The notes beneath the pieces were generated by a model, which made no database searches, was not told where the DNA came from, and saw only the letters and a program-made list of their open reading frames with translations. Positions 25,530-33,255 of a stretch of DNA of 64,000 bases are shown in pieces (positions within the stretch are counted from its first letter, which is position 1; every line of letters begins with the position of its first letter). The stretch comes from Chitinophagaceae bacterium PMP191F. Its GTDB lineage: Bacteria; Bacteroidota; Bacteroidia; Chitinophagales; Chitinophagaceae. A program made the position numbers and the translations under genes. The stretch covers positions 1 through 64,000 of the forward strand of contig LGYU01000036.1 of assembly GCA_001302245.1 (NCBI GenBank). The letters run 5' to 3'.

Positions 25530-27485
25530 TTACTCTGCACGTCTTTCTTTGATTTCCCTTACAGCTTCTGTAATGAACTCCTCAATGCTTTTAGTACCAA
25601 GATCGCCTTTACCCTGACGCCTGATAGCCACTTTCCCTTCATTCATTTCCTTCTCACCAATTACCAGCATGTATGGTACTTTCATCAGCTCTGTATCGCG
25701 AATCTTCTTACCGATCTTTTCGCTTCTGTCATCAAGTTCTACACGAATATCTGCATTTTTCAGCGATTGTAAAAGACTATTTGCGTAATCCATAAACTTA
25801 TCACTGATAGGCAATATTTTCACCTGAACAGGCGCCAGCCACAACGGGAACTTGCCTGCATAGTGTTCCAGCAGGAAGCCGATAAAGCGCTCGTGGGTAC
25901 CCAGGGGTGCACGATGGATGATCAACGGAGCCTCAGGAGAGTTATCCCTGTTGGTAAATTCCAGTTTGAAGCGGCGGCCCTGGGCAAAATCCACCTGGTT
26001 GGTAGCCAGTGTAAATTCACGACCAATAGTGCTCCATATCTGCACATCAATTTTAGGACCATAAAATGCACCTTCGTCCGGAACTTCAACAAATGGTATT
26101 CCTGACTCAATCAGTACTTTTCTTACCATATCCTCGGTCTCTTTCCACAATTCCGGTTCGTTGATATATTTCTGCCCCAGTTTTGACGGTTCGTGCAGGC
26201 TTAAACGCATCACGTATTTATCAATGCCGAAAATATTGAAATACTTCAGGTACATATCGTTCACCGCTCTGAACTCTGCAGCAAACTGTTCGCGGGTACA
26301 ATAGATATGCGCATCGTTCATGTGCAGACAACGTACACGCATCAGTCCAAATAACTCACCGCTCTGCTCATAGCGATAGCAGGTTCCGTATTCAGCCAAA
26401 CGCAGCGGCAGATCTTTATAGCTCTTGGGTTCTGCTGCAAATATTTTGTGGTGATGCGGGCAGTTCATTGCCTTCAGGTAGTATTTGGTACCATCCAGTT
26501 CCATTGGGGGGTACATACTATCCTGGTAATAAGGCAGGTGACCGCTGGTAAGATACATGCTCTCTTTGGCAATATGCGGAGTTACCACACGCTTGTAGCC
26601 TGCAGCCTGTTCGGTTTCCTTAGCCAGTCTTTCCAGTTCCTCAATAATGATAGTACCGTTAGGTAACCACAACGGCAAACCCTGGCCTACATCATCATCC
26701 ATGGTAAAAATGCTCAGTTCCTTACCCAGCTTGCGGTGATCGCGTTTTTTAGCTTCCTCCAGCAGTTGCAGGTATTCATCCAGCTCTTTCTGCGACGGGA
26801 AAGTAACACCGTATACACGGGTTAGCATTTTATTCTTTTCGTCGCCTTTCCAGTATGCACCGGCCACATTGGTCAGCTTAATGGCCTTAATGGCGCCGGT
26901 AGCAGGAATATGCGGCCCACGGCACAGATCCGTAAAATTGCCCTGTGTATAAAAAGTGATACTGCCGTCCTGCAAATTAGACAGCAGGTCCAGTTTGTAT
27001 TCGTCTCCTTTTTCGGTAAAATACTGAACCGCATCGGCCTTCGACATTTCTTTGCGCACATACGCATTGTTCTGTTTAGCCAGCTCGTTCATTTTCTTTT
27101 CCAGTTTCAGCAGGTCTTCTTCACCCAGCTTGCGATCACCCAGATCCATATCATAGTAAAAACCGGGCGGATTTGCTGTGGGAGGTCCTACCCAGAATTT
27201 TACTCCCGGAAAAACGCTTTCCACTGCTTCCGCCATCAGGTGGGCAGAAGAGTGCCAGAACGTTGATTTGCCATCAGCATCATCCCACGTCAGCAGTTTT
27301 ACAGTAGCATCCGTATAAATAGGGCGCGTTGCATCCCACACCTGTCCATTTACACTGGCAGCTAATACCTTGCGTGCCAGTCCTTCGCTGATTGATTTTG
27401 CGACAGCCAAAGCAGTAGTTCCTTCGGGAAATTCCCGTACTGCACCATCCGGAAAAGTAATTTTGATCATTGTTGTTACAGCCAT
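25530..27485 (-). CDS. thrS: Threonine--tRNA ligase
   Basis: 651 residues, standard length. Domains in order: TGS (about 5-67, ITFPDGAVREFPEGTTA), editing/SAD domain (about 70-230, with HSSAHLMAEAV, the HxxxH editing motif), class II catalytic core (about 245-540, with MNCPHHHKIF contributing the zinc Cys, and the RYEQSGELFG and LHMNDAHIYC segments), and the C-terminal anticodon-binding domain (about 550-651). It charges tRNA-Thr. ATG 27485 is used; an alternative ATG five codons in (MIKITFPDG) matches homologues equally well. First gene of the thrS-infC unit. Confidence 0.97.
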   Translation of the reverse strand: MAVTTMIKITFPDGAVREFPEGTTALAVAKSISEGLARKVLAASVNGQVWDATRPIYTDATVKLLTWDDADGKSTFWHSSAHLMAEAVESVFPGVKFWVGPPTANPPGFYYDMDLGDRKLGEEDLLKLEKKMNELAKQNNAYVRKEMSKADAVQYFTEKGDEYKLDLLSNLQDGSITFYTQGNFTDLCRGPHIPATGAIKAIKLTNVAGAYWKGDEKNKMLTRVYGVTFPSQKELDEYLQLLEEAKKRDHRKLGKELSIFTMDDDVGQGLPLWLPNGTIIIEELERLAKETEQAAGYKRVVTPHIAKESMYLTSGHLPYYQDSMYPPMELDGTKYYLKAMNCPHHHKIFAAEPKSYKDLPLRLAEYGTCYRYEQSGELFGLMRVRCLHMNDAHIYCTREQFAAEFRAVNDMYLKYFNIFGIDKYVMRLSLHEPSKLGQKYINEPELWKETEDMVRKVLIESGIPFVEVPDEGAFYGPKIDVQIWSTIGREFTLATNQVDFAQGRRFKLEFTNRDNSPEAPLIIHRAPLGTHERFIGFLLEHYAGKFPLWLAPVQVKILPISDKFMDYANSLLQSLKNADIRVELDDRSEKIGKKIRDTELMKVPYMLVIGEKEMNEGKVAIRRQGKGDLGTKSIEEFITEAVREIKERRAE

Positions 27486-27558
27486 TTATTTTTGTTGCCG
27501 TATACCGGAAATCCGGCCTCTATAGCCCGTTTTTAATTTCGCGGTATTCAAAGAATCG

Positions 27559-27566
27559 CAAATTTA
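27559..27566 (-). promoter_or_regulatory. TAnnTTTG-type element before thrS
   Basis: TAAATTTG on the minus strand lies about 74 bp before the thrS ATG, implying a leader near 68 nt. No clear -33 element was seen. Confidence 0.4.
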
Positions 27567-27649
27567 ACTAAGAATTTGCAGACCACCATTTGTGATATTT
27601 GACACCAAAAATTAATAATTAACTAATTTGCTCTGGTGAGGGTTTATAC

Positions 27650-28795
27650 ATGAAGCGATTTTTACTTTTTATTTTTTGCTGCACAGGTTTATATGCAGGT
27701 GCCCAGGATCTTACCGGAATCTGGCGTGGTAATTTCTATTCCGGCAACAGGCCTATACAGGGCATGCCTGTACAAGGCGAACAATACAAGTTTGAGGTGC
27801 AACTGGGACAAAACAACAAAAGTTTCAGCGGTGTTACCTATTCGTACCAGACCACTGTCTTTTATGGTAAGGCCACCTGTAAAGGCACCATTAACCCGGC
27901 CACCAAAAAAGTATTCCTGGAAGAACTGAAACTGGTTGACGTGCGTATGTCGGCTCTCAGCGACGCCTGTATCATGACCTGTTTCCTACAATATTCCAAA
28001 CTGGGCGACGAAGAGTTCCTGGAAGGCACTTATACCAGCATGAATGTGAAAGATTCTTCCAATTGCGGCCGCGGTACCATTTACCTGCGCCGTGTTGTCA
28101 CTTCCGATTTTTACGAAGAGCCTTTCCTGGCAAAACACAAAAGCAAACAGTCGGTTCCTGCTCATAAGGACACACAGGCTGTGGTAACACATAAACCTCC
28201 GGTTAAAAATACCCCAGCACAGCAATCAACCACCGCTAACAAACAGGGCCCCATAGCCCAGAATAAGCTGCCGGTTAAAAAAGCAACGCCGCCGCCGATA
28301 CAAAAAACTATTCCTCCAAAAAATACCACAGTTACTCCCGTGCCCAATATCAACCCGCAGCCTACTCTCCCTGTGGCGCCTTTAGACTCGGTTCCTAAAA
28401 AAGAAAAACTGATCACGCCGGAAGTAATTACGCCCAAAGTGCTGCTGACAAGAGATAATGAACTGGTTAAAACCATTGTTACCAGTGCCAATGAGGTCAC
28501 TATAAACATTTACGATAACGGCACCATTGACCACGATACAGTTTCTGTATACCTCGATAAAAAACTGGTACTGTCCAGGAAAATGCTCACCTACAAACCG
28601 CTTACGCTTACGTTTAAGCTGGATGATAGCACCAATTATCACGAACTGGTAATGGTGGCTGAAAATCTTGGTGACATTCCACCTAACACTTCACTGATGG
28701 TAGTTAAGGCCGGTAACAAGGAATATGAAGTGCGCATTACCTCTACCGAACAGAAAAACGCCGTAGTGATCTTTAAATATGAAAAGGGCAACTAG
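27650..28795 (+). CDS. Exported two-domain protein, paralogue of the next gene
   Basis: 381 residues with signal peptide (ending LYAGAQ at about 19). N-terminal domain about 20-170 begins DLTGIWRG and ends with GRGTIYLRR, beta-rich, with several Cys. A Pro/Lys/Thr/Gln-rich disordered linker spans about 175-265. The C-terminal domain (275-381) is beta-rich with IYDNGTIDHDTVSVYL, YKPLT, NLGDIPPNTSLMVV and YEVR motifs. The same two domains, without the long linker, make the next plus-strand protein at 29280. I know no assigned function; the GIWRG start recalls small exported lipocalin-like or DUF domains of Bacteroidota, unverified. Probably periplasmic or surface located. Confidence 0.75.
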   Translation: MKRFLLFIFCCTGLYAGAQDLTGIWRGNFYSGNRPIQGMPVQGEQYKFEVQLGQNNKSFSGVTYSYQTTVFYGKATCKGTINPATKKVFLEELKLVDVRMSALSDACIMTCFLQYSKLGDEEFLEGTYTSMNVKDSSNCGRGTIYLRRVVTSDFYEEPFLAKHKSKQSVPAHKDTQAVVTHKPPVKNTPAQQSTTANKQGPIAQNKLPVKKATPPPIQKTIPPKNTTVTPVPNINPQPTLPVAPLDSVPKKEKLITPEVITPKVLLTRDNELVKTIVTSANEVTINIYDNGTIDHDTVSVYLDKKLVLSRKMLTYKPLTLTFKLDDSTNYHELVMVAENLGDIPPNTSLMVVKAGNKEYEVRITSTEQKNAVVIFKYEKGN

Positions 28796-29279
28796 GAACA
28801 CGGATGGAAGGATTTTTGTGGGATAAAGAGATATATTGAATCGTGAGGCGTGAATCATCAATCGAGAGCAGTACAAGGTGTTAGCTATTAGGGTTTAGCT
28901 TTTAGCGAAATACAAATTGCTACTTAGCGGCTTTGCGTGCATCTTTCTTTCGAACTTTCCAGCTTTAGTTCCGGGCCACAAAGGCACCAAGTCACCAAAG
29001 GAACACGAAGAATCAGATACTGATCAATCCTTGTGAACTTTTCAACCTGTCAACTTATATTTCTGTCTTTCTTCCGGACTTGTATTTGCTCGCCGCTCGT
29101 AGCGGTTAACAACAATCAAACCATTCAATCATCAAACAATCAGACAACCTGGTATTTCATTTTTCAAATTCGCAAATTTTCAAATTGGGCCAGACCTTTT
29201 CGGCTTTCACACTTACCGTTCACAATAAATCCTTACCCTATTGCAATGTAAGTTGTTAATTTCCGATTAAATTTCCTGA
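28796..29279. repeat. Gene-free gap filled with intergenic repeat modules
   Basis: Between the two paralogues. It contains a reverse copy of a repeat block (29041-29091, matching 24568-24618), the phrase CCACAAAGGCACCAAG shared with 44824-44839, CAATCAAACCATTC shared in variant form with 44979-44992, and TTTTCAAATT words at 29159-29189. No gene is supported. Confidence 0.6.
29041..29091 (-). repeat. Dispersed intergenic repeat, 51-bp copy
   Basis: The reverse complement matches 24568-24618 at 46 of 51 positions, from GAGCAAATACAAG through GACAGGTT. Confidence 0.8.
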
Positions 29280-30125
29280 ATGCGTCTCCTGTTCACCACG
29301 GTATTACTGATCTGCTTTAGTTCTCTTTCTGCACAGAACCTTACCGGCGTCTGGCGGGGTAAACGCTCGCAGGTTTCGGGTGGTTGTTTTCCTGAATACA
29401 GTCTTGAACTGCACATTACATATGGCAATAACAACAATATACTGGGCAATGCATACAGTTTTATCAACGAGAAACAGTATACCAAGATCAATTTTTCAGG
29501 CCGATACAATCCTTTGAACAAACGTATGGTACTGATTGAAAGTGCCGTACTGGAATACACCATTCCCGGCAACTGCGTGCCCTGTATCAAAACCTACGAT
29601 CTCAATTTTATGCTTAATGGTGACGAAGAGCAACTGACCGGTGAATGGAAAGGGCATGTTATGAATGGAACAGATCCCTGTCCGCCGGGCAAGATCACGC
29701 TTACCCGTCAAACCACTCCTACTTTTCCCGTGGATATTGTACAGAACGATACCCTGCTGGCATTACAGAAAAAGCTACAACTGCAGCCGCGTGAAAAAGA
29801 AATAGCTCAGACCATTACGGTTGATACCTCTGTGATCAGAATTGAGTTGTACGACAACGCTGAGATCGATGACGATACAGTAACGGTATTGCTGAATAAC
29901 TCACTGTTGTTATACAAACAACGTCTTTCCTACAAGCCATTAACAGTAAATATCAATGTATATCCCAATGCGGAGTATGAACTGATGATGTATGCGGATA
30001 ACCTTGGTCGCATTCCTCCCAATACCGCGTTGATGGTAGTAACTGTGGGCAAGAAGAAATATGAAGTACGTTTATCGTCCAGTGAACAGAAAAGTGCTGT
30101 GGTGCGGTTCAAATATCTTAAGTGA
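29280..30125 (+). CDS. Exported two-domain protein, paralogue of the preceding gene
   Basis: 281 residues; signal peptide ends LSAQ at about 19, followed at once by NLTGVWRG. It shares both domains with the 27650 gene: the N-domain (about 20-150, with Cys pairs GNCVPCI) and the C-domain (178-281, with LYDNAEIDDDTVTVLL, YKPLTV, NLGRIPPNTALMVV, YEVR, EQKSAVV). It lacks the long Pro/Lys-rich linker. The two genes are tandem on one strand, about 480 bp apart, separated by repeat modules, consistent with an old duplication. Function unknown. Confidence 0.75.
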   Translation: MRLLFTTVLLICFSSLSAQNLTGVWRGKRSQVSGGCFPEYSLELHITYGNNNNILGNAYSFINEKQYTKINFSGRYNPLNKRMVLIESAVLEYTIPGNCVPCIKTYDLNFMLNGDEEQLTGEWKGHVMNGTDPCPPGKITLTRQTTPTFPVDIVQNDTLLALQKKLQLQPREKEIAQTITVDTSVIRIELYDNAEIDDDTVTVLLNNSLLLYKQRLSYKPLTVNINVYPNAEYELMMYADNLGRIPPNTALMVVTVGKKKYEVRLSSSEQKSAVVRFKYLK

Positions 30126-30172
30126 CAGGTGTAAGGTTATCAGTTGCAGGTGTTAAACTGGAAACACTCATT

Positions 30173-31357
30173 TCATTCCAGCGATTTGGATACTTTTTCT
30201 ACCGACAATGTCTGACGGAGTTTGATGCCTACGTTTTTATCAAGACGAATAGCGGGTGTCCATGCTTCCATTTTTTCAAAGGCCTCTTCCACTTTTTCAT
30301 TCATTTCATCATTCCCACCCCTGATCACTTTTGCATAAGCAGGTTTGCCGTCTTTTTCAATAACAAACTCCACCATCAGGTAGGTCTTTAGCTGGCCTTC
30401 TTCCAGATACGATACCATATCGTGACTTAATTTATCCAGGAAAGCCTGGAAACCTTCACTACCACCGGGATTGAAAACCGGTAGTTTATCTACCACTTTT
30501 GCCAGAGCGCTTTCATCATACGTTTTTTCGGGGCGTACTTTTTTCCTGATCACATTTTCTTCTTTCACAGTAGGTAATTGCGGTAATGTTTCCTCCACTA
30601 CATATTCACCTTTTGAAGAGACTGCAATTACCGGCAACTGGCGTGTTCTTTCAAAGTACTGGAACACGCGCCGCATTTCACCTACCAGTGGATTATACTC
30701 AGGAAAGTCTTTCACATATTTTACCAGGTAGTCACTGCTTTTCTGATTGGTAAAACGAATGGGGAAAATATGAACCGGTATAAAATCCTGTCCGCCGTTC
30801 TTTGCCATAGCAGCCAGTATATACAATTCTTCAATTTGCTGGTCAGTAATGGGAATACAGCCAGTGGTTACACAACTGCCATGAATATAAATATCACCAC
30901 CGGGTTGCAGTGAATCACTCAGTATTCTATCTGATGCGTTGGGATAATTCAGACCCAGTGAAAGATGGTATGTACTCTTTGGATTGAATTCATTGATGTA
31001 ATAGAAACCTTCCGGAACCTGGTAATCACCCTGCATGCGTTTAGGTCCGAGCGTGCCGGCCATTGCGCACACTTTATATGTTTTGAACAACTGGTATTTT
31101 TCGTTCTTTTCTGATTTTACCCAAACTTCCAGTTGGCTGTCATATTTGAATGAACGGAGATAGATATAGCGTGCAGGCCATGTAAGACCTTTATCTCGGA
31201 ACTGCTTCATCAACGTATCCTGCTTACGTTTCAATGCATCACCAATGCGGGGGAAGGACCGCTGGTATTCAATGAAGTTAAAAGTTGATGCTGCCGTTTG
31301 CGCAGACACAAAGCCCACAACCAGCAAAGTCAATATAACAATCAATAAATGTTTCAT
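30173..31357 (-). CDS. L,D-transpeptidase fused to a TonB-C-like domain
   Basis: 394 residues; signal peptide ends FVSAQ at 20. The YkuD-type catalytic domain covers about 60-205, with His159 and Cys167 in IYIHGSCVTTGC, the motif of murein L,D-transpeptidases, and resembles the YafK branch. Such enzymes make or exchange peptidoglycan crosslinks or attach proteins. After a charged linker (about 250-290), residues 292-388 look like a TonB C-terminal domain: FNPGG near the start, LMVEFVIEKDGKP in the middle and WTPAIRLDKNVG near the end. The combination suggests an envelope enzyme that also binds an outer-membrane partner or septal structure; this is inference. Convergent with the preceding gene, 47 bp away. 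Confidence 0.82.
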   Translation of the reverse strand: MKHLLIVILTLLVVGFVSAQTAASTFNFIEYQRSFPRIGDALKRKQDTLMKQFRDKGLTWPARYIYLRSFKYDSQLEVWVKSEKNEKYQLFKTYKVCAMAGTLGPKRMQGDYQVPEGFYYINEFNPKSTYHLSLGLNYPNASDRILSDSLQPGGDIYIHGSCVTTGCIPITDQQIEELYILAAMAKNGGQDFIPVHIFPIRFTNQKSSDYLVKYVKDFPEYNPLVGEMRRVFQYFERTRQLPVIAVSSKGEYVVEETLPQLPTVKEENVIRKKVRPEKTYDESALAKVVDKLPVFNPGGSEGFQAFLDKLSHDMVSYLEEGQLKTYLMVEFVIEKDGKPAYAKVIRGGNDEMNEKVEEAFEKMEAWTPAIRLDKNVGIKLRQTLSVEKVSKSLE

Positions 31358-31435
31358 GGTGTACTACTGCAGGAATCAGTACCAATACATCCGCTTTTTC
31401 AATTGTTTATGAATGTATGGGCTTTAAAGATATTA

Positions 31436-31443
31436 CAAAGATA
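31436..31443 (-). promoter_or_regulatory. TAnnTTTG-type element before L,D-transpeptidase gene
   Basis: TATCTTTG on the minus strand, about 80 bp before the ATG; exact match to the -7 consensus. The nearest TTG lies 16 nt upstream, shorter than usual. Confidence 0.4.
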
Positions 31444-31538
31444 TTACCAAATTTCATCACAAGTTATTAACACATGTGAAAAGTCCCACGTAGCCAGAAC
31501 TAAACGTGGGACAATTACGATATTATTAACAATAATTA

Positions 31539-32669
31539 CTAGAGGTTTCCCCGTAATTCCTGTTCGCGTTCGATAGCTTCAAACAATGCTTTGAAATTAC
31601 CTTTTCCGAAGCTTTTGGCGCCTTTACGCTGAATGATCTCAAAAAACAAAGTCGGTCTGTCTTCTACTGGTTTGGTAAAGATCTGCAACAGATATCCTTC
31701 GTTGTCCCTGTCTACCAATATACCCAGCTCTTTCAGCGGGGTTACATCTTCATCAATTTTTCCTACCCGTTCCTGCAAATCATCATAATAAGTGGTGGGG
31801 ACCTGTAAAAACTCCACCCCCCTGTTGCGTAATTCGGTTACAGTTTCTACGATGTTGCTGGTAGCAAGCGCCACATGCTGACAACCTTCCCCATCGTAAT
31901 ATTCCAGGTATTCTTCCACCTGCGACTTCTTCTTACCCTCGGCCGGTTCGTTGATAGGAAATTTTACAAATCCGTTGCCATTGCTCATTACTTTACTCAT
32001 CAGTGCGGAATATTCTGTGGAAATATCCTTGTCGTCAAAGCTCAATATGTTGCGAAATCCCATCACATCCCCATAAAAGCTTACCCATTTGTTCATTTGG
32101 TTCCAACCTACGTTGCCTACACAGTGGTCTACATACAATAAACCTGTTGACGGAGGATTGTAGTTGGATATCCATGCCCTGTACCCCGGCATAAAGGCAC
32201 CGGTATAATTTTTCCGCTCAATGAACAGGTGTATCGTTTCCCCATAAGTATGAATGCCGCTCATAACTACTTCACCATACTCATCTTCCATTTTCACCGG
32301 CTCCATAAAACTTTTACCACCACGTTTAGTAGTTTCTTTCCACGAACGTGTAGCATCATCCACACGCAAAGCCAGCATCTTTACACCATCACCATGTTTG
32401 TAAATATGATCGGCAATGGCATTACCGGCACGCAAAGGAGTGGTAAAAACGAATGTGAGCTTATTCTGACGCACCGCGTAACTGGCGCGGTCTTTCATAC
32501 CGGTTTCAGGACCGGCATACGCCAGCGATTGAAATCCAAATGCTGTTTTATAAAAATGTGCCGCCTGTTTGGCATTTCCTACATAAAACTCAACGTAATC
32601 GGTTCCTTCCAGCGGAAGAAAATCAGTTTCTGTATTCATATTGGCATCAACAGCCGCTAATGTTGCCAT
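31539..32669 (-). CDS. hppD: 4-hydroxyphenylpyruvate dioxygenase
   Basis: 376 residues, normal length. Two vicinal-oxygen-chelate domains: the N-terminal one starts DYVEFYVGNAKQAAHFYKTAFGF, the catalytic C-terminal one has the iron ligands in LYVDHCVGNV, CQHVALATSN and FFEIIQRKGAKSFGKGNF. It converts 4-hydroxyphenylpyruvate to homogentisate in tyrosine degradation, in the cytoplasm. No homogentisate dioxygenase gene lies next to it here. The upstream region holds a good promoter, a 33-codon ORF and a hairpin with the ORF stop in its loop, which may control expression. Confidence 0.97.
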   Translation of the reverse strand: MATLAAVDANMNTETDFLPLEGTDYVEFYVGNAKQAAHFYKTAFGFQSLAYAGPETGMKDRASYAVRQNKLTFVFTTPLRAGNAIADHIYKHGDGVKMLALRVDDATRSWKETTKRGGKSFMEPVKMEDEYGEVVMSGIHTYGETIHLFIERKNYTGAFMPGYRAWISNYNPPSTGLLYVDHCVGNVGWNQMNKWVSFYGDVMGFRNILSFDDKDISTEYSALMSKVMSNGNGFVKFPINEPAEGKKKSQVEEYLEYYDGEGCQHVALATSNIVETVTELRNRGVEFLQVPTTYYDDLQERVGKIDEDVTPLKELGILVDRDNEGYLLQIFTKPVEDRPTLFFEIIQRKGAKSFGKGNFKALFEAIEREQELRGNL

Positions 32670-32780
32670 AATTTTTTTTTAAGGTCAATAATAACAATGC
32701 AGTAAAACCGTCTTTTTCAACGGCCGGAGTTTTAAGGAATAAAATATCCCTGGAGGAGTGAAGTGGTAGTATACTATTCC

Positions 32781-32810
32781 GCAGCAAAACCCTCAGGGTT
32801 TGGGAGCTGC
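32781..32810 (-). promoter_or_regulatory. Hairpin with stop codon in its loop, upstream of hppD
   Basis: On the minus strand GCAGC-TCCC-AAACCC-TGA-GGGTTT-T-GCTGC: two perfect stems in line, the TGA of the small ORF being the loop. No long U tract follows, so it is more likely an RNA structure acting on translation or decay than a plain terminator. Confidence 0.45.
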
Positions 32811-32894
32811 AGCGTCCATGGCAAGCGCTTCCATCAGCAGGCAATAGTTGATGCGCTTGTCAGAAAAAATTTTATGCGGATAATCAGGCTTCAT
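32793..32894 (-). CDS. Possible 33-residue leader ORF before hppD
   Basis: ATG 32894 to TGA 32795-32793 encodes 33 residues (MKPDYPHKIFSDK near the start, ending AAAPKP). It begins only about 7 bp after an exact TACCTTTG promoter element, so the RNA would be nearly leaderless, and its stop codon is the loop of a hairpin. hppD starts about 120 bp further on. The amino acid mix and codons look gene-like, but the ORF is short and I know no homologue. It could be a regulatory upstream ORF, a small protein or chance. Confidence 0.3.
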   Translation of the reverse strand: MKPDYPHKIFSDKRINYCLLMEALAMDAAAPKP

Positions 32895-32901
32895 GCCATA
32901 T

Positions 32902-32932
32902 CAAAGGTAAGTTTTTGGTAAATAAGAAGCAA
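32902..32932 (-). promoter_or_regulatory. Promoter of the hppD unit
   Basis: Minus strand: TTG (32932-32930), 20 nt, then TACCTTTG (32909-32902), a good match to the Bacteroidota -33/-7 pair. Transcription would start around 32897, right at the small ORF and about 230 nt before hppD. Confidence 0.5.
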
Positions 32933-32951
32933 GGGGCAGGAATACCTGATA

Positions 32952-32974
32952 GTTTGATGGTTATGGCAGACCTG
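32952..32974 (-). repeat. 23-bp dispersed repeat, reverse copy
   Basis: The reverse complement, CAGGTCTGCCATAACC and on, is identical over 23 bp to 44964-44986. Confidence 0.75.
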
Positions 32975-33149
32975 AAAGTAAAAATTCTGAGATCGGAAGC
33001 GTGGAATACGAAGTACGAAATACGGCTTCGTTTCATTGAGGCTTTACGATACTTAGCTTTTTTTGCGTGAAAATAAGTAACGAACTGTGAGTTGCCAGCA
33101 AAAATAGCAGCGGCCACTCACGATTAACAATTCACAATTCACGTTTGAC

Positions 33150-33186
33150 CATTCACCACTAACCACTAACCACTGACCACTCACGA
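33150..33186 (+). repeat. Short 7-bp tandem tract within repeat-like DNA
   Basis: CACCACTAACCACTAACC, then CACTGACCACTCACGAC: about four 7-bp units of ACCACTN type. It follows GACCATTCACCACT, a phrase also present at 55870 and, reversed, at 44700. Confidence 0.55.
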
Positions 33187-33227
33187 CTTCCAAACCCGAA
33201 ACCCGCAACCGTACATCCGCATTTTAC

Positions 33228-33235
33228 TATATTTG
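33228..33235 (+). promoter_or_regulatory. TAnnTTTG-type element before purK
   Basis: TATATTTG lies 20 bp before the purK ATG. It directly abuts the repeat-derived DNA on its left, so no conserved -33 region is visible. Confidence 0.45.
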
Positions 33236-33255
33236 CCCGCAAAATCATCTCCGTA

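Larger units (their letters stand above)
32670..33255. other. Divergent region between hppD and purK
   Basis: The hppD side (32670-32932) holds the leader with small ORF, hairpin and promoter. The rest (32940-33200) consists of intergenic repeat phrases: a 23-bp match at 32952-32974 to 44964-44986, and CAAT/CACTAACCACT-type words with a 7-bp tandem tract. The purK promoter-like element is at 33228-33235. Confidence 0.5.
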
